NCBI GenBank assembly: GCA_007694185.1
Contig: RECD01000102.1
Coordinates: 62,001 to 126,000, forward strand
DNA length: 64,000 nucleotides
Direction: 5' to 3'
Origin: Planctomycetaceae bacterium
Lineage (GTDB): Bacteria; Planctomycetota; Planctomycetia; Pirellulales; Pirellulaceae
Shown in pieces: positions 8,496-18,241 of the stretch. The translations under genes were made by a program, and so were the position numbers. Every line of letters begins with the position of its first letter. Position 1 is the first letter of the stretch. A model generated the notes under the pieces. It made no database searches. It was not told the DNA's origin and saw only the letters and a list, made by a program, of their open reading frames with translations.

Positions 8496-11400
8496 TCAGC
8501 GTGACCAGAAATGCCGGAAAGATTGACGACGGCGCAATTGCTCCGCATTCAAACCTTCGACGCGCCGGAGTTGTTCGGCCTGATCCGGCGGTGGGGGGTA
8601 GGATCTCATGGAACGGAACGGGAGGGGCTCTGAGCTCTGGCCGGCCAACGTGTTCAGGTCGGCGTCCTTGTCCCAGCCGACACAGTGCAGGACAAAATCC
8701 CGTTTCCAACCGGTCGGCGGTGCTGCGAGAGGGGTACGAAAGGTTAGTCGTAATTCGTCGCCCGGCCCCATCACGACCATACGGTCGTCCCACTGCCGTA
8801 CCAAAGGTAGGCAGTCTCCGAAGATGCTGAACTTGCCTCCCAGGGGGGGCCAGCGAGGTTCGCGACTCACCTGAGAGTAGTCGTACCATTCGGGTGAAGT
8901 TTCCGATCGCCGGTGCTTTTCAGAAAATCCTCGGTAGACGAGTTCGGCAGCCGTCAGCTTCAACTCGTGGGTCACGATTTCCGGGCGCCGCGTCTGAACC
9001 ACCAACGCAGCGGCATCCCAGTAAATCTCTGCCGAAGTACGCACCCGCAACCGCGGGTCGTCACGACGGATCACGTCGCTAACGTCAACCACGATCGTCT
9101 TGGACTTGCCTCCCGGGAATCCCATGTAGGGGATCGCCAATTTCCAGCCGTCGGGTGCCTCCGAGTCCGGGACCCACACCGAAGGGAACTCGATCTTTTC
9201 CAGGTCGGGATTTTGGTCGATCTGGATATTGAGGGAAGAGTCGGTGGGCAGGATCCATCCGGTCAGGACCAGCAACACTCGGTTCTCGGTACGCCCGTCG
9301 GGCCACGGGCCAAAATCGAGATCGACCCAGTGGGGCGGACAAAGTCCCTGGCGAAGCCGTTGCCGGAACCCCTTGTAATGATTGCCATCAACGTCCCTCA
9401 GCAGGTGCGTCACGTCCTCACCCGCAGGATCGATAGCCGCGTACAGCGGCAAGACGTCACTGTCCAGAAACGCATGGAGCTCTGGGCCGGCGATTTCAGC
9501 CGGACCGACCTTCTCGTGCGTCCAAACCTCGACGTCCGCCGGGTGATCGACAGCCGTCAAGGCGACATGATCGATGTACGCGATTTCCCAAAGTTCCTCG
9601 GTGATCCGCAGTTCGTAGTGATCTCCTCTGGGGCGAACCAGATCACCATCCACTTTCAAATATTCCCAAGGTCGATCCTGGGCGACGACGTTTTGGGCCA
9701 CCTGCAGGCCCAGCGGCGCGGCCCAAAGGCAATCGGTGACGAACGAATACTGCTCTCCGTCCCAGGCGTAGAGGTAAGGGCAGGAGCCCTTCAGGGTTTG
9801 TTCTTCTTCGATGATCGAATCGATCGGCGGGTTGCGAATCGTCTGGGTCAAGCCGTTCGGGAAAATCGCTCGTAAGGTGGAGGCTTGCTCAAAACCGTCA
9901 AGCCCGAAATGGGTGGTTGGCGAACTGATCACTTCGGCGCGGTAGTGGGGGCCAAAGCGGAGTTCCAAGACCGAGCCGACCGCGTAATGGTTGATCCGCC
10001 CGCTGGCTGGGTGATTGTCGTCGATGCCCCGAAATCTCGCTCCCAAGTGGTGCCCGACGGGATCGGTTGTGTTTCGCCGGATCGCCCAACCCCCTTCGAC
10101 GGCTACGAGCAGGTCGAGGCGGCCGTCCGCATCGAAGTCGACCGCTTCCAGCAACCGCCGGACCGGGTCGAGTTCGCAGGCTATCGGTTCCGAAGCGGTG
10201 CCCCCCAGCAATCGCTGCCACAGCGCCCCGCGCGGCGAGGTCACCAACATTTCCTGCCAACTGTCGTTATCCCAATCGGCTACTAAGAAATCGGTCCCCC
10301 CATGCTCGATCTCATCCGCCGTCTCGATTTCCCAACGCCCCGCTTCGGGCGTCTGCGTATGCACAAGTCCGACCCGAGCCGGCCCGCCGTAAAGCAGGTC
10401 CCACGAGACATTGCCATCGAAGTCGCCGACGCGGATTCGGTTCGCCCCACGCACCGCGGGCAGTTCGGGCAATTCGCGGACACGGAACTGGAGGTGCAGC
10501 AGGTTTTCGACCCATCCCACTCGTCCGGATTCACCGTCCACCACCATCAGGTCCAAATCGAGATCTCGGTCGACGTCGACAATCGCAATGGCGGAGACAT
10601 TCCGAAGCGGGCTTGCCGGATCGTCCGGGCCGATCGATTCCAGTTCGAAAAAGGTCCGATTCCCGCGGTTGATGAACAATCTCAATCCGTGATTGCGGGT
10701 CGAAATGATCAGGTCAAGGTCCCCGTCCCCTTCCAGGTCTCCGGCCGCCGCCGTGATCACTTGGTCGACATTTTCGAGCCCCGTCTCGCCATCCGGCAGG
10801 CTCAATCGCTCTTCCGGCGGAACGCCGGCGCGACCGTCCACGGCGACCAGGCGGATGCCTTCCGGTCCGTAAACCAACAGGCTCGGGATGGTCGAGTGTC
10901 GCGATGCCGAAGCGTGGGCATCGTCTTCACCGCGGGCCAGGATCTGTAGCCGACGAGGGTCCGAGGCGTCGACCATGAACAGGTCCGCAACCAGCAGCCC
11001 GGTGGCGGGCATGCCCACATCGAGCTGGGCGACCGAACGCCATTCGGTCGGGTCGTTGGCAGCCGCTTGCCACAACTCCAAACGACCGGCCGACGTCACG
11101 CTGATCACTTCCGGTTGCAGATCGAGGTCAATGTCGATCGTCGCAGCGGTCACCATGTCTGGGACTTTGCCGCCGGCCCAGTGCTCAAACTTTAAGGGTG
11201 CCTTTCCGATCGCGGCCGGACGCTCTTTCACCAACTTCGCCGACAATTCCCGCAGTGTCACAAAACTTAGCCGATCGAGCGGGTGTGGTTGGATTCGCCT
11301 GCGGTCGGTCTTGACCTGGTCGGTCCCGTTGAGGAGGTTGAACCAGAGGTTCAGCTGACTGCTTGCCAGGGCCCAGTTTCGTTCTTCGATCGCATCGACG

Positions 11401-12248
11401 ATCGATTGGGCCAGCTCATCCGGGGTCAAACCGATCGCTTCGGTCAAAGGCCGTAAGGTCGGTTCGATCGCTCGTGCGAGCTCGCGGGTGCGGACGACGG
11501 GGGCGTCGGACTGAAAAGATCGGGCCGCAACGCCCAGTTTCGCAGCCCGCAGGGCGAGGTAGAGGTTGTCGGGCGCTCGGTCGCTGAGTTCGCTTAGCGT
11601 TGTTGCGGATCGCTCCTGAAACGCTGCGGTCGTTTCAACGTCTGAGGCCTCGATTTCCTCCCATGCCTGCAGCCAAGGGCCGGCCAGGATGCGAATTCCT
11701 TGTGGTTCGTCGGACATCGAATCGATTTGCTGGGCAAGGCGTTCCAAGACTTGCTCTCGAATGGCCCGCGCCGCTTCCGTTTCGGCCAGCGTGGCGGCTT
11801 CGAGCAGGTCGACCCGGCTCGCGAGCCAAGCCGCGGTGACAGGGTCGTGGCTGAGGGCCTGATATTGCTCGATCGCTTGGCGGGCGGTCGCAACGGCGCG
11901 TGTCCGATCCGCAGCCGACGCGTCCAGCGGCGCACCGCCGGCCAAGGCAACCTCCGCCGTTTCGATCGCTTGCTCCAGGTGCAAGGTGCGGTTGAGAGCC
12001 CGATTCAAGGCAACCGAGGCGTCCATCGGCAGGTGTTGATACAGAACCTCCCAATCCCGGTCGGCGGATTCTGTCTCCAGATTCTCGGTGGATGCGAGCG
12101 CCCGTTGCAGGAGTTCGAACTTCTCGAGGTCACTCAGTGGGATCAAGCCGAACCGATGCCACCCATTACCCAGTGGGGTTCGGAGGACAAGCAGCAATGC
12201 CAGCACCACCAACGTTCCGATCGCTATCCCGAGGGTGAGACGCTTCAT
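8496..12248 (-). CDS. Large membrane-anchored FG-GAP/ASPIC-UnbV (CRTAC1-like) protein
   Basis: A 1250-aa protein. A transmembrane helix lies at about residues 5-23, so most of the chain should be outside the cytoplasmic membrane. Residues about 30-330 are alpha-helical and TPR-like. Residues about 380-740 hold FG-GAP/VCBS blades with calcium-type loops such as DLEGDGDLDLIIST, DVDRDLDLDLMVVD and DFDADGRLDLLVA. An ASPIC/UnbV-like domain follows (about 745-830), then a C-terminal extension of about 400 residues starting near YLYAWDGEQYSFVTD that I do not recognise. ATG at 12248 is chosen because the beta-propeller gene ends at 12250, leaving a 1-nt gap that suggests translational coupling; the frame is open further upstream. 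Function unknown. Confidence 0.85.
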   Translation of the reverse strand: MKRLTLGIAIGTLVVLALLLVLRTPLGNGWHRFGLIPLSDLEKFELLQRALASTENLETESADRDWEVLYQHLPMDASVALNRALNRTLHLEQAIETAEVALAGGAPLDASAADRTRAVATARQAIEQYQALSHDPVTAAWLASRVDLLEAATLAETEAARAIREQVLERLAQQIDSMSDEPQGIRILAGPWLQAWEEIEASDVETTAAFQERSATTLSELSDRAPDNLYLALRAAKLGVAARSFQSDAPVVRTRELARAIEPTLRPLTEAIGLTPDELAQSIVDAIEERNWALASSQLNLWFNLLNGTDQVKTDRRRIQPHPLDRLSFVTLRELSAKLVKERPAAIGKAPLKFEHWAGGKVPDMVTAATIDIDLDLQPEVISVTSAGRLELWQAAANDPTEWRSVAQLDVGMPATGLLVADLFMVDASDPRRLQILARGEDDAHASASRHSTIPSLLVYGPEGIRLVAVDGRAGVPPEERLSLPDGETGLENVDQVITAAAGDLEGDGDLDLIISTRNHGLRLFINRGNRTFFELESIGPDDPASPLRNVSAIAIVDVDRDLDLDLMVVDGESGRVGWVENLLHLQFRVRELPELPAVRGANRIRVGDFDGNVSWDLLYGGPARVGLVHTQTPEAGRWEIETADEIEHGGTDFLVADWDNDSWQEMLVTSPRGALWQRLLGGTASEPIACELDPVRRLLEAVDFDADGRLDLLVAVEGGWAIRRNTTDPVGHHLGARFRGIDDNHPASGRINHYAVGSVLELRFGPHYRAEVISSPTTHFGLDGFEQASTLRAIFPNGLTQTIRNPPIDSIIEEEQTLKGSCPYLYAWDGEQYSFVTDCLWAAPLGLQVAQNVVAQDRPWEYLKVDGDLVRPRGDHYELRITEELWEIAYIDHVALTAVDHPADVEVWTHEKVGPAEIAGPELHAFLDSDVLPLYAAIDPAGEDVTHLLRDVDGNHYKGFRQRLRQGLCPPHWVDLDFGPWPDGRTENRVLLVLTGWILPTDSSLNIQIDQNPDLEKIEFPSVWVPDSEAPDGWKLAIPYMGFPGGKSKTIVVDVSDVIRRDDPRLRVRTSAEIYWDAAALVVQTRRPEIVTHELKLTAAELVYRGFSEKHRRSETSPEWYDYSQVSREPRWPPLGGKFSIFGDCLPLVRQWDDRMVVMGPGDELRLTFRTPLAAPPTGWKRDFVLHCVGWDKDADLNTLAGQSSEPLPFRSMRSYPPPPDQAEQLRRVEGLNAEQLRRRQSFRHFWSR

Positions 12249-12249
12249 T

Positions 12250-13143
12250 TCAAAGCCGACTTTCCATCGCCTTACTCCGAACATCAAAACGGTAGACCTG
12301 TTTTTGCTTGGGGTCGGCCACCCAGATCGCTTCGGCATCGCCGGCGATGCCGACCGGGCCTACGAGGGGGGCACCCTCATGCCAGATCTCGACTTCTCCC
12401 GAACGAGAGACCTTCCAGATCCGCCGGCCGTACCCGTCCGACACCCAGCCGTGTTCATCTGCCCAGACCAACCCATTGGGGTAGCTGAACGGACGTCCGG
12501 TAACAACCGCTTCCGCGGTGCCCATTGTCACGTCGATCCGCTGCACCGCGGCATCGTCCGGGGTTAAGGCCCAGAGGATGCCTGCCGGATCGAATGCGAG
12601 CCCGCGGGCGTTGACATCGATCAACTGGGTCGGCTTTCCACCGGTGACAGGCAGCTTGACGATTGCCCGTTTTTCCGCATCCCCCACGTAGAGAACCGAT
12701 CGATCCGGAGAGACGGCCAAGGCCATCGGAATCCCGATACGGCCACCGCTCAGCGGTATCGGCGAATCGCTTTCGCCGGGGATGTGATAGACCTCGCGGG
12801 TGGCCGAGTCGCCGACCAAAACCCCGCCATCCGGATGCAGCGAGATCGAGCGTGGCCGATTCAGCGGCTGGCCGACCTGCCGCGCCCCCCTAACGAACAA
12901 TTGCCGCCCTGCCCCGTCGATCCGCCAGACTCCGGGTAATTCCAGGTCGACCACGTACAGATCGGGGCCATCCCTGGCGACGGCAATCGGGTACTGAGGG
13001 ACGGGCCCGTCCGGTGATTCGTCGGCGAAAATTGGCCCGCAAAAAACGCCCGCGATGGCCATTGCGATCGCCATTCCGAGGAAGCACGATCGAAGAAAAG
13101 GCCGATCGGTTCGGTAAGCCGGCTCGGATTTGGGTCGCAACAT
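12250..13143 (-). CDS. Exported NHL/SMP-30-like beta-propeller protein
   Basis: A 297-aa protein with a hydrophobic signal-like segment at about residues 19-40 ending near IFADES. The rest consists of repeated blades of NHL/SMP-30 type, for example YPIAVARDGPDLYVVDLELPG, SISLHPDGGVLVGDS, ALAVSPDRSVLYVGDAE and GLAFDPAGILWALT. Such propellers bind ligands or proteins; no enzyme residues could be assigned. It is followed after 1 nt by the large FG-GAP/ASPIC gene and preceded, 146 nt away, by the 657-aa CRTAC1 gene on the same strand, so it is likely a component of the same envelope system. Confidence 0.82.
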   Translation of the reverse strand: MLRPKSEPAYRTDRPFLRSCFLGMAIAMAIAGVFCGPIFADESPDGPVPQYPIAVARDGPDLYVVDLELPGVWRIDGAGRQLFVRGARQVGQPLNRPRSISLHPDGGVLVGDSATREVYHIPGESDSPIPLSGGRIGIPMALAVSPDRSVLYVGDAEKRAIVKLPVTGGKPTQLIDVNARGLAFDPAGILWALTPDDAAVQRIDVTMGTAEAVVTGRPFSYPNGLVWADEHGWVSDGYGRRIWKVSRSGEVEIWHEGAPLVGPVGIAGDAEAIWVADPKQKQVYRFDVRSKAMESRL

Positions 13144-13289
13144 CGCGGTTCGTTGGTTGATTTCGAGGTGTCGAAGGGGAACCCGGCCGTCGGCTCACGC
13201 CGTTCGCTTCAACCGGATGGTAGCACACCCCCCTGCCCTCTCCCACCGCGAGCGCGGCTGGTGTCGGGACGGAGCACAGCCGATGCGGC

Positions 13290-15263
13290 TCAGCGCGACG
13301 CCTTTTGGACCACCTCGATCATTTGATTCGGTGGCGGAATCGGAATCGACTCGGAGCTGCCATCGGGCCACTGGACCTGAAGCGAACGGAGTTCGTCGGT
13401 GCCGAGACCCAGGGTGATCGGGAGTTCACTTTGAGAGAGGTACCCTCGGGTGGGGGAGACATGTTTGCTGACTCGACGGCCCGACAGGAATTCCGCATCC
13501 ACTCGGGCGCCGATCGCGTCTCGGTTCGAGGATGTGCCGTTGCCGACCAGGCGAATTCGCAGCCAAGCGTTTTCGGTTTGTTGATCGTTTCGCAGCAATC
13601 GCGGCCTTCCCCCGACCGCGGTGATCAGCACGTCCAGATCGCCATCGCCATCGATGTCTGCGTATGCCGCGCCTCGTCCGACCATCGGTTCGGAGAACGA
13701 CGTTCCCGTCGAATCGGCCCCCAGCGGAATGAACTCGGTGGCCGATTCGGGGCCGGCGTTCCAAAACAGTTGTGGGGATTGCTCATAAGTTTGGCTGGCC
13801 TGCACCTTGGCGATGTCGTCTTCCAAATGCCCGTTGGCTTGCAGGATATCATCCCAGCCGTCCAAGTCGGCGTCCAAAAACAGCACGGCAAACGTCAGCA
13901 CCAACCGGGTGCTCGGCCCTAGCCCATTTGCCACAGCCTGATCGGAGAACACGAAGGACTGCGGCTCCGAAACATAATACGCGGTCATCTCATTGGCAAA
14001 GTTGCCGATCACCACGCAGGCGCAACGAGGGTCCTCCCGGGCTCCTCCGACGTCGATTCCCATGGCCCCGCGGGCATTCCCCTCGGTGTCAAAGGCGACA
14101 CCGGATAGGGTCGCCATTTCCCGAAATGTCCCGTTTCCCAAATTTCGAAACAGTTGGTTCTGAACGGTATCGTTGGCCACCATGACGTCTACGAAACCGT
14201 CGCGATCAAAATCGTGAAACACGACCCCGAGCGACTTGGCCAAAGGGTTTCCGGTGGTGGGTGAGACCAGCCGAATGCCGGCGGATTCGGAGACCTCGGT
14301 GAACCGTCCATCCCCTTCGTTGCGATACAGTCGTGGGAAAGATCCGCCGAACGCTTGTGGTCTGCCGTACGCCCGGGTGCCACCGGCTAGTCGAAAGTTT
14401 TGTCCCAGGTCGAACTCACGTGACCACTGGACATAATTGCAAACCCACAGGTCCAGTTTGCCGTCGTTGTCGAAGTCGAACCAGCCGCAACTGGTTCCCC
14501 AATCTCCCGGTTCGCCGCCGACACCGGCGGATTCGGTGATGTCTTCGAAGTGGGTTCCCCGGTTGCGAAAGAGTCGATTCGGTCCGCGACCCGCAGACGC
14601 AGTATGGTCGGTTGACGACCCGGGTGAAGGCGCCAGTTGTGACGGAACGCCGTCACCGGCGACGGGCGGTTCCCATACGCCGGTGATGAACAGGTCTGGG
14701 AAACCATCATTGTCAAAGTCGCCGATCGCACACCCTTGGCCATAGGTGACCGTGTCCAATCCGACTTCCGAGGTGACGTCTCGAAATTGACCGGTGCCGT
14801 CATTCTCGTATAGGACGAGGGTAGATTTTTGCTTGCCCCCCCTGCCCTGCCCCGTTGCGGGCTCGTCGTGGTTCCAAGGTTTGGAGTCGACCAACAGGAT
14901 GTCCGGAAAGCCGTCGTTGTTGTAGTCGAAGAACGCGCAGCCACCGCCCATGGTTTCGGGGAGCAATTTTTCCCCCGTCGCGCCGTTGCGATGGACGAAG
15001 TCGATCCCCGCCTCCTGTGTGACATCGGTCCAGGGGATCTGCGGCATGATCCGGGGCGTCGCCGAACGCAGCGTGGGCAGCGTCACCGGTGACGGGGCAA
15101 CGGTTTCGAGGGGGCTGTTCCGCCACACGCGATATCCGATCGTCAATCCGAGTGTGGTGCCGATCAGTGAGATCACCGCCAAGGAATAACGCAGCGCGAT
15201 ACCGATTACGGCATCGTCTCGGTCGTCCTCAGGGAGGTCCGATTGTTTGAGGTTCTGGGGCAT
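13290..15263 (-). CDS. CRTAC1 family FG-GAP/ASPIC-UnbV protein
   Basis: A 657-aa protein with one transmembrane helix at about residues 26-46 and a large exported part. It has at least six calcium-type FG-GAP/VCBS loops (DYNNDGFPD, DFDNDGFPD, DFDNDGKLD, DFDRDGFVD, DADLDGWDD, DIDGDGDLD) and ends in an ASPIC/UnbV domain (about 565-655) with the RDAIGARV and VSPTRGYLSQSE signature. This is the CRTAC1 architecture; the biochemical role is not established. It starts 5 nt after the pentaheme cytochrome gene, so the two are almost certainly cotranscribed. A short in-frame segment (TGQGRGGKQK) coincides with an 18-nt GC-rich repeat at 14837-14854 and looks like an insertion. Confidence 0.92.
   Translation of the reverse strand: MPQNLKQSDLPEDDRDDAVIGIALRYSLAVISLIGTTLGLTIGYRVWRNSPLETVAPSPVTLPTLRSATPRIMPQIPWTDVTQEAGIDFVHRNGATGEKLLPETMGGGCAFFDYNNDGFPDILLVDSKPWNHDEPATGQGRGGKQKSTLVLYENDGTGQFRDVTSEVGLDTVTYGQGCAIGDFDNDGFPDLFITGVWEPPVAGDGVPSQLAPSPGSSTDHTASAGRGPNRLFRNRGTHFEDITESAGVGGEPGDWGTSCGWFDFDNDGKLDLWVCNYVQWSREFDLGQNFRLAGGTRAYGRPQAFGGSFPRLYRNEGDGRFTEVSESAGIRLVSPTTGNPLAKSLGVVFHDFDRDGFVDVMVANDTVQNQLFRNLGNGTFREMATLSGVAFDTEGNARGAMGIDVGGAREDPRCACVVIGNFANEMTAYYVSEPQSFVFSDQAVANGLGPSTRLVLTFAVLFLDADLDGWDDILQANGHLEDDIAKVQASQTYEQSPQLFWNAGPESATEFIPLGADSTGTSFSEPMVGRGAAYADIDGDGDLDVLITAVGGRPRLLRNDQQTENAWLRIRLVGNGTSSNRDAIGARVDAEFLSGRRVSKHVSPTRGYLSQSELPITLGLGTDELRSLQVQWPDGSSESIPIPPPNQMIEVVQKASR
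14837..14854. repeat. 18-nt GC-rich dispersed repeat, copy 1
   Basis: CCCCCCTGCCCTGCCCCG, identical to the copy at 18343-18360. It lies inside the CRTAC1 gene, where it encodes part of a Gly/Gln-rich segment between two conserved blocks. Shorter related strings occur near 7251-7264 (non-coding) and 13228-13240 (non-coding). Confidence 0.6.
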
Positions 15264-15268
15264 CGGGT

Positions 15269-18091
15269 TCAGTCGGATGGGGTCGGGGGTGTGTCGCGAT
15301 GCAGGGGATAAATCACCAAGGCTTCGGCGGCATGGTCCGCGGCCGGGTAAAGCTTGCGAGCCCGGCCGACGACTTCTCCCGCGATCGAATCGTCTCGCTT
15401 GTACCGCAAGTGCAACTCCCCGTGATGTTCGGCCTGGGAAATGTCCCCGAGTTGACGATAGGTCCGTTCCAGGTTGTAGTGCGCCGTGGCATTTTCGGAA
15501 TCGATCGCGAGCGTCCGTTCGAAGGCGTCGAGGGCCTGTCGCAACCAGCGGTCGCGTTCATCCCGCGAGGACTCGCCTCGGACCTGCTGAGCCCGTTGAA
15601 ATAAGACTTGCCCCAACTCGTTCAGGACCGTGTAGTCGCGGCTGAAGTCAAATTTCCGCTCCGGCACTCGGGTTTCCAAAACCGACCGAAAGTTCTCGAT
15701 CGAAACGTCCAAGTGCCCCTGTTGCGAATTGATCACACCCGACAGCCAAGCCAACGTCCAAGGCGGCGGGGCGGGCGAATCATGTGCCGCCGCACGGCCC
15801 AACGCCGCCACCGCCTCGTCAAGTCGACCCTCGGCCAAATAGACGCGAGCCAAATTGAGCGGCCCGTCGAATCGACCGAATTTCTCCACTTCTACAAAGG
15901 CTTGCTCCGCCTGTTTCAGCCCGACTTTGCCCTTGAGGAGCCAGCCGATGCCATAGTCGTTCCAGCGTTGCCATGGCGGCAACGAGGTGTGTTCACCCGC
16001 GGCTGATTCCGGCAATTCCCGACCCACGCCGCGGACCGGAAGCGTGATCCGGTCAGTCGCCATCGTGACGATCGGGAGCGGATTTCGATAAGGTTGACCC
16101 GCCACGTAACCGCGGAGCGGGTGATCGTTCGGGCCATGCGCGTCCGCGACGATCTGCATGAACTCTTGGTCGAATTTGCGGTACCGGAGTTTGGCTTCGA
16201 TCGTGATGTGGTCTGTCAAATCTTCCGGCAAGTTGAGTTGGTAAAGCACGACATTCGCCGCGCCCGGTGGGATCTGATGGTCGTAAAGTGGGGTGCGGAT
16301 GTCCTGCGCGTTGCGGCGATTGATCCGCTGCCCCGAGGCGTCCAGCATGAACACATTGACAAAATGTGCCCACCGGTCCACTTCTCCAGATTCGTCGATT
16401 CGGCCGCTGGCACCGATCGCTCGCTCGCCACTGGTCACCGTCAACTCCAGCCACAATTCGTTCGAATCGGCAGTCCCTTGCGTGAGCGGGTGGCCGAGCG
16501 TCAAGGTCCGAATGATCGACTCGATCAAATAACTCTCACCCGGGACCAGTTCCGGTAAGTCCGGCCCAAGCGGCGCGTGGACGGTTCCGTCGATGTCACT
16601 ACCGTCACGGACGGCAAACAGGTCGACGCGGGCCGAATTTTGCAGCATCTCCGTATGGGCCGCGAGCGCTTCGGGGCAATCCTTCAGCCAGGCGACGCCC
16701 GTGTTGGCCCCGGGGAACAGGTGATTGTGAACCTTCAGCTTGCCGGTGTCGTCAAGCACTTTTGCACCAAAGTCACCGGATTCCACGGCCGGCATGTGGC
16801 AACCGTTGCAATTGTCTTGGGCGATCTCGGGATAATAAAAGCTTTTCGCGCCATGGCCTGACACCCCCGAGAGCAACCAGGTGTCGTAGTGGTTTTGGCC
16901 TCGCAAGAATTCCTTGTAGTCGGTAACCTCCTGCGGCAGATCGACCTTGTGGCAAGTCGAACAAAACTCGGCCGTGTGATGGTGGGGCTTCAGAAACGTC
17001 TTCTTATGAAACGCCGGCTTGGCCTTGACCAATTGATGGTTGACCCACCTCAGCCAAGGGTTTTGGCTCGACGCGAACGGGTAGTGGATCGGCTCTTCGA
17101 TCGTATAGTCAGCGTTGCCACGATTGCTGTTGACGTGTGTGATCGCGTGGCAGGCGGTGCAGGTGATGCCCGCCTGAGAGGTTTCGTGGTGGATGTCGTC
17201 GAATGCGGGGTCGTCGAACGCGCCGCTGAAGAACGGGACCGGATCATGGCAGCCCGCGCACCACCGCGAGGCCTGGACCGAACCGTCGCGTTTCATCGCG
17301 ACATCACGGGTTTCCCTGACGCTCGCCAAATAGACCGGGTTGTTGAAGGAACTGAGGTGGTGGGAGCTCTGTTCCCAGGCCCGATGCACGTCCGCGTGGC
17401 AAGCCCTGCAATAATCGTCCATCATCAATGTCTCGGCCTGGATGAAATTACCGGTCGCGGTGCGGGCCAGCGAGGGCCGGAAATAGTTTTCGCCATCCTC
17501 AGGACCGGCCACGTTCCAATTCCGTGGGTCCTGGTGATGTAGCATCGCCATCAGGCCGACCGCAGCGACAACCACGCCGGCATAGGTTGCTCCGTATTTC
17601 CACTTGATTTTTGGACCCGCTAAGCGGTGCAAAACGTAAAGCCAGACCGCTACCAGCGGACTGAGGACATGTGCCCAGTATGCCCACGAGCGGCCCGTGG
17701 GGTGCTTCAGCTCGAAGCTGCCGACGCGAAACAGCAGAAGTCCGGATACCAACACCACCATCGAGGCGACGAACAGAACGTACCCGACGCGGACCGCATT
17801 TCGGTTGCGTCGGTTCCGGGTGTTGGCGAGATGAATTGCGGAGAAGGCCAAAAAGGGAATGATCAACAGCAGCCCGATCACCAAGTGGCCGAGGAACATG
17901 CATTGATAAAAATAATTTTGGTAGGTTTGGTCACTCAGCCATTCCACCGCGGTGATCGTTGCCAAGTACGCGGAGTTGGCGAACAACAGTGCCAACATCA
18001 CGAGCACGGTGTACAGCAATCGTCGCAGCTTTGGGCCCACCGCCTTTACGACCTTTCTCGGAGGCGGCTTCGGTGAGGACGGTTCGGTCAT
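15269..18091 (-). CDS. Polytopic membrane pentaheme cytochrome c with C-terminal TPRs
   Basis: A 940-aa protein. Five predicted transmembrane helices lie at about 24-47, 63-86, 103-122, 138-157 and 169-186. The exported part has five CxxCH heme c sites: CRACH (228-232), CAGCH (278-282), CTACH (311-315), CSTCH (377-381) and CNGCH (428-432), in a context like the cytochrome c554-type domain. A beta-rich middle follows, then TPR-like repeats (about 720-925). The arrangement suggests electron transfer between the membrane and the periplasm, with the TPR part binding partners. Start ATG 18091 is chosen because the upstream open segment is unlike protein. It leads a minus-strand unit; the CRTAC1 gene begins 5 nt after its stop. 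Electron donor and acceptor are unknown. Confidence 0.9.
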   Translation of the reverse strand: MTEPSSPKPPPRKVVKAVGPKLRRLLYTVLVMLALLFANSAYLATITAVEWLSDQTYQNYFYQCMFLGHLVIGLLLIIPFLAFSAIHLANTRNRRNRNAVRVGYVLFVASMVVLVSGLLLFRVGSFELKHPTGRSWAYWAHVLSPLVAVWLYVLHRLAGPKIKWKYGATYAGVVVAAVGLMAMLHHQDPRNWNVAGPEDGENYFRPSLARTATGNFIQAETLMMDDYCRACHADVHRAWEQSSHHLSSFNNPVYLASVRETRDVAMKRDGSVQASRWCAGCHDPVPFFSGAFDDPAFDDIHHETSQAGITCTACHAITHVNSNRGNADYTIEEPIHYPFASSQNPWLRWVNHQLVKAKPAFHKKTFLKPHHHTAEFCSTCHKVDLPQEVTDYKEFLRGQNHYDTWLLSGVSGHGAKSFYYPEIAQDNCNGCHMPAVESGDFGAKVLDDTGKLKVHNHLFPGANTGVAWLKDCPEALAAHTEMLQNSARVDLFAVRDGSDIDGTVHAPLGPDLPELVPGESYLIESIIRTLTLGHPLTQGTADSNELWLELTVTSGERAIGASGRIDESGEVDRWAHFVNVFMLDASGQRINRRNAQDIRTPLYDHQIPPGAANVVLYQLNLPEDLTDHITIEAKLRYRKFDQEFMQIVADAHGPNDHPLRGYVAGQPYRNPLPIVTMATDRITLPVRGVGRELPESAAGEHTSLPPWQRWNDYGIGWLLKGKVGLKQAEQAFVEVEKFGRFDGPLNLARVYLAEGRLDEAVAALGRAAAHDSPAPPPWTLAWLSGVINSQQGHLDVSIENFRSVLETRVPERKFDFSRDYTVLNELGQVLFQRAQQVRGESSRDERDRWLRQALDAFERTLAIDSENATAHYNLERTYRQLGDISQAEHHGELHLRYKRDDSIAGEVVGRARKLYPAADHAAEALVIYPLHRDTPPTPSD

Positions 18092-18241
18092 GTCGGAGTG
18101 CCGGCTACATGCGGATCGGGGGGCCGCAACGGCGATTCCGACTTTCAACAAAGCCGGTCAGGCTCCGGAAAGTCAGTGGCCACAGGCGGCGAAGAGTGGC
18201 GATCGAACCCCCGGGCGATCAGTAAATCGCCGGAGGTATGC

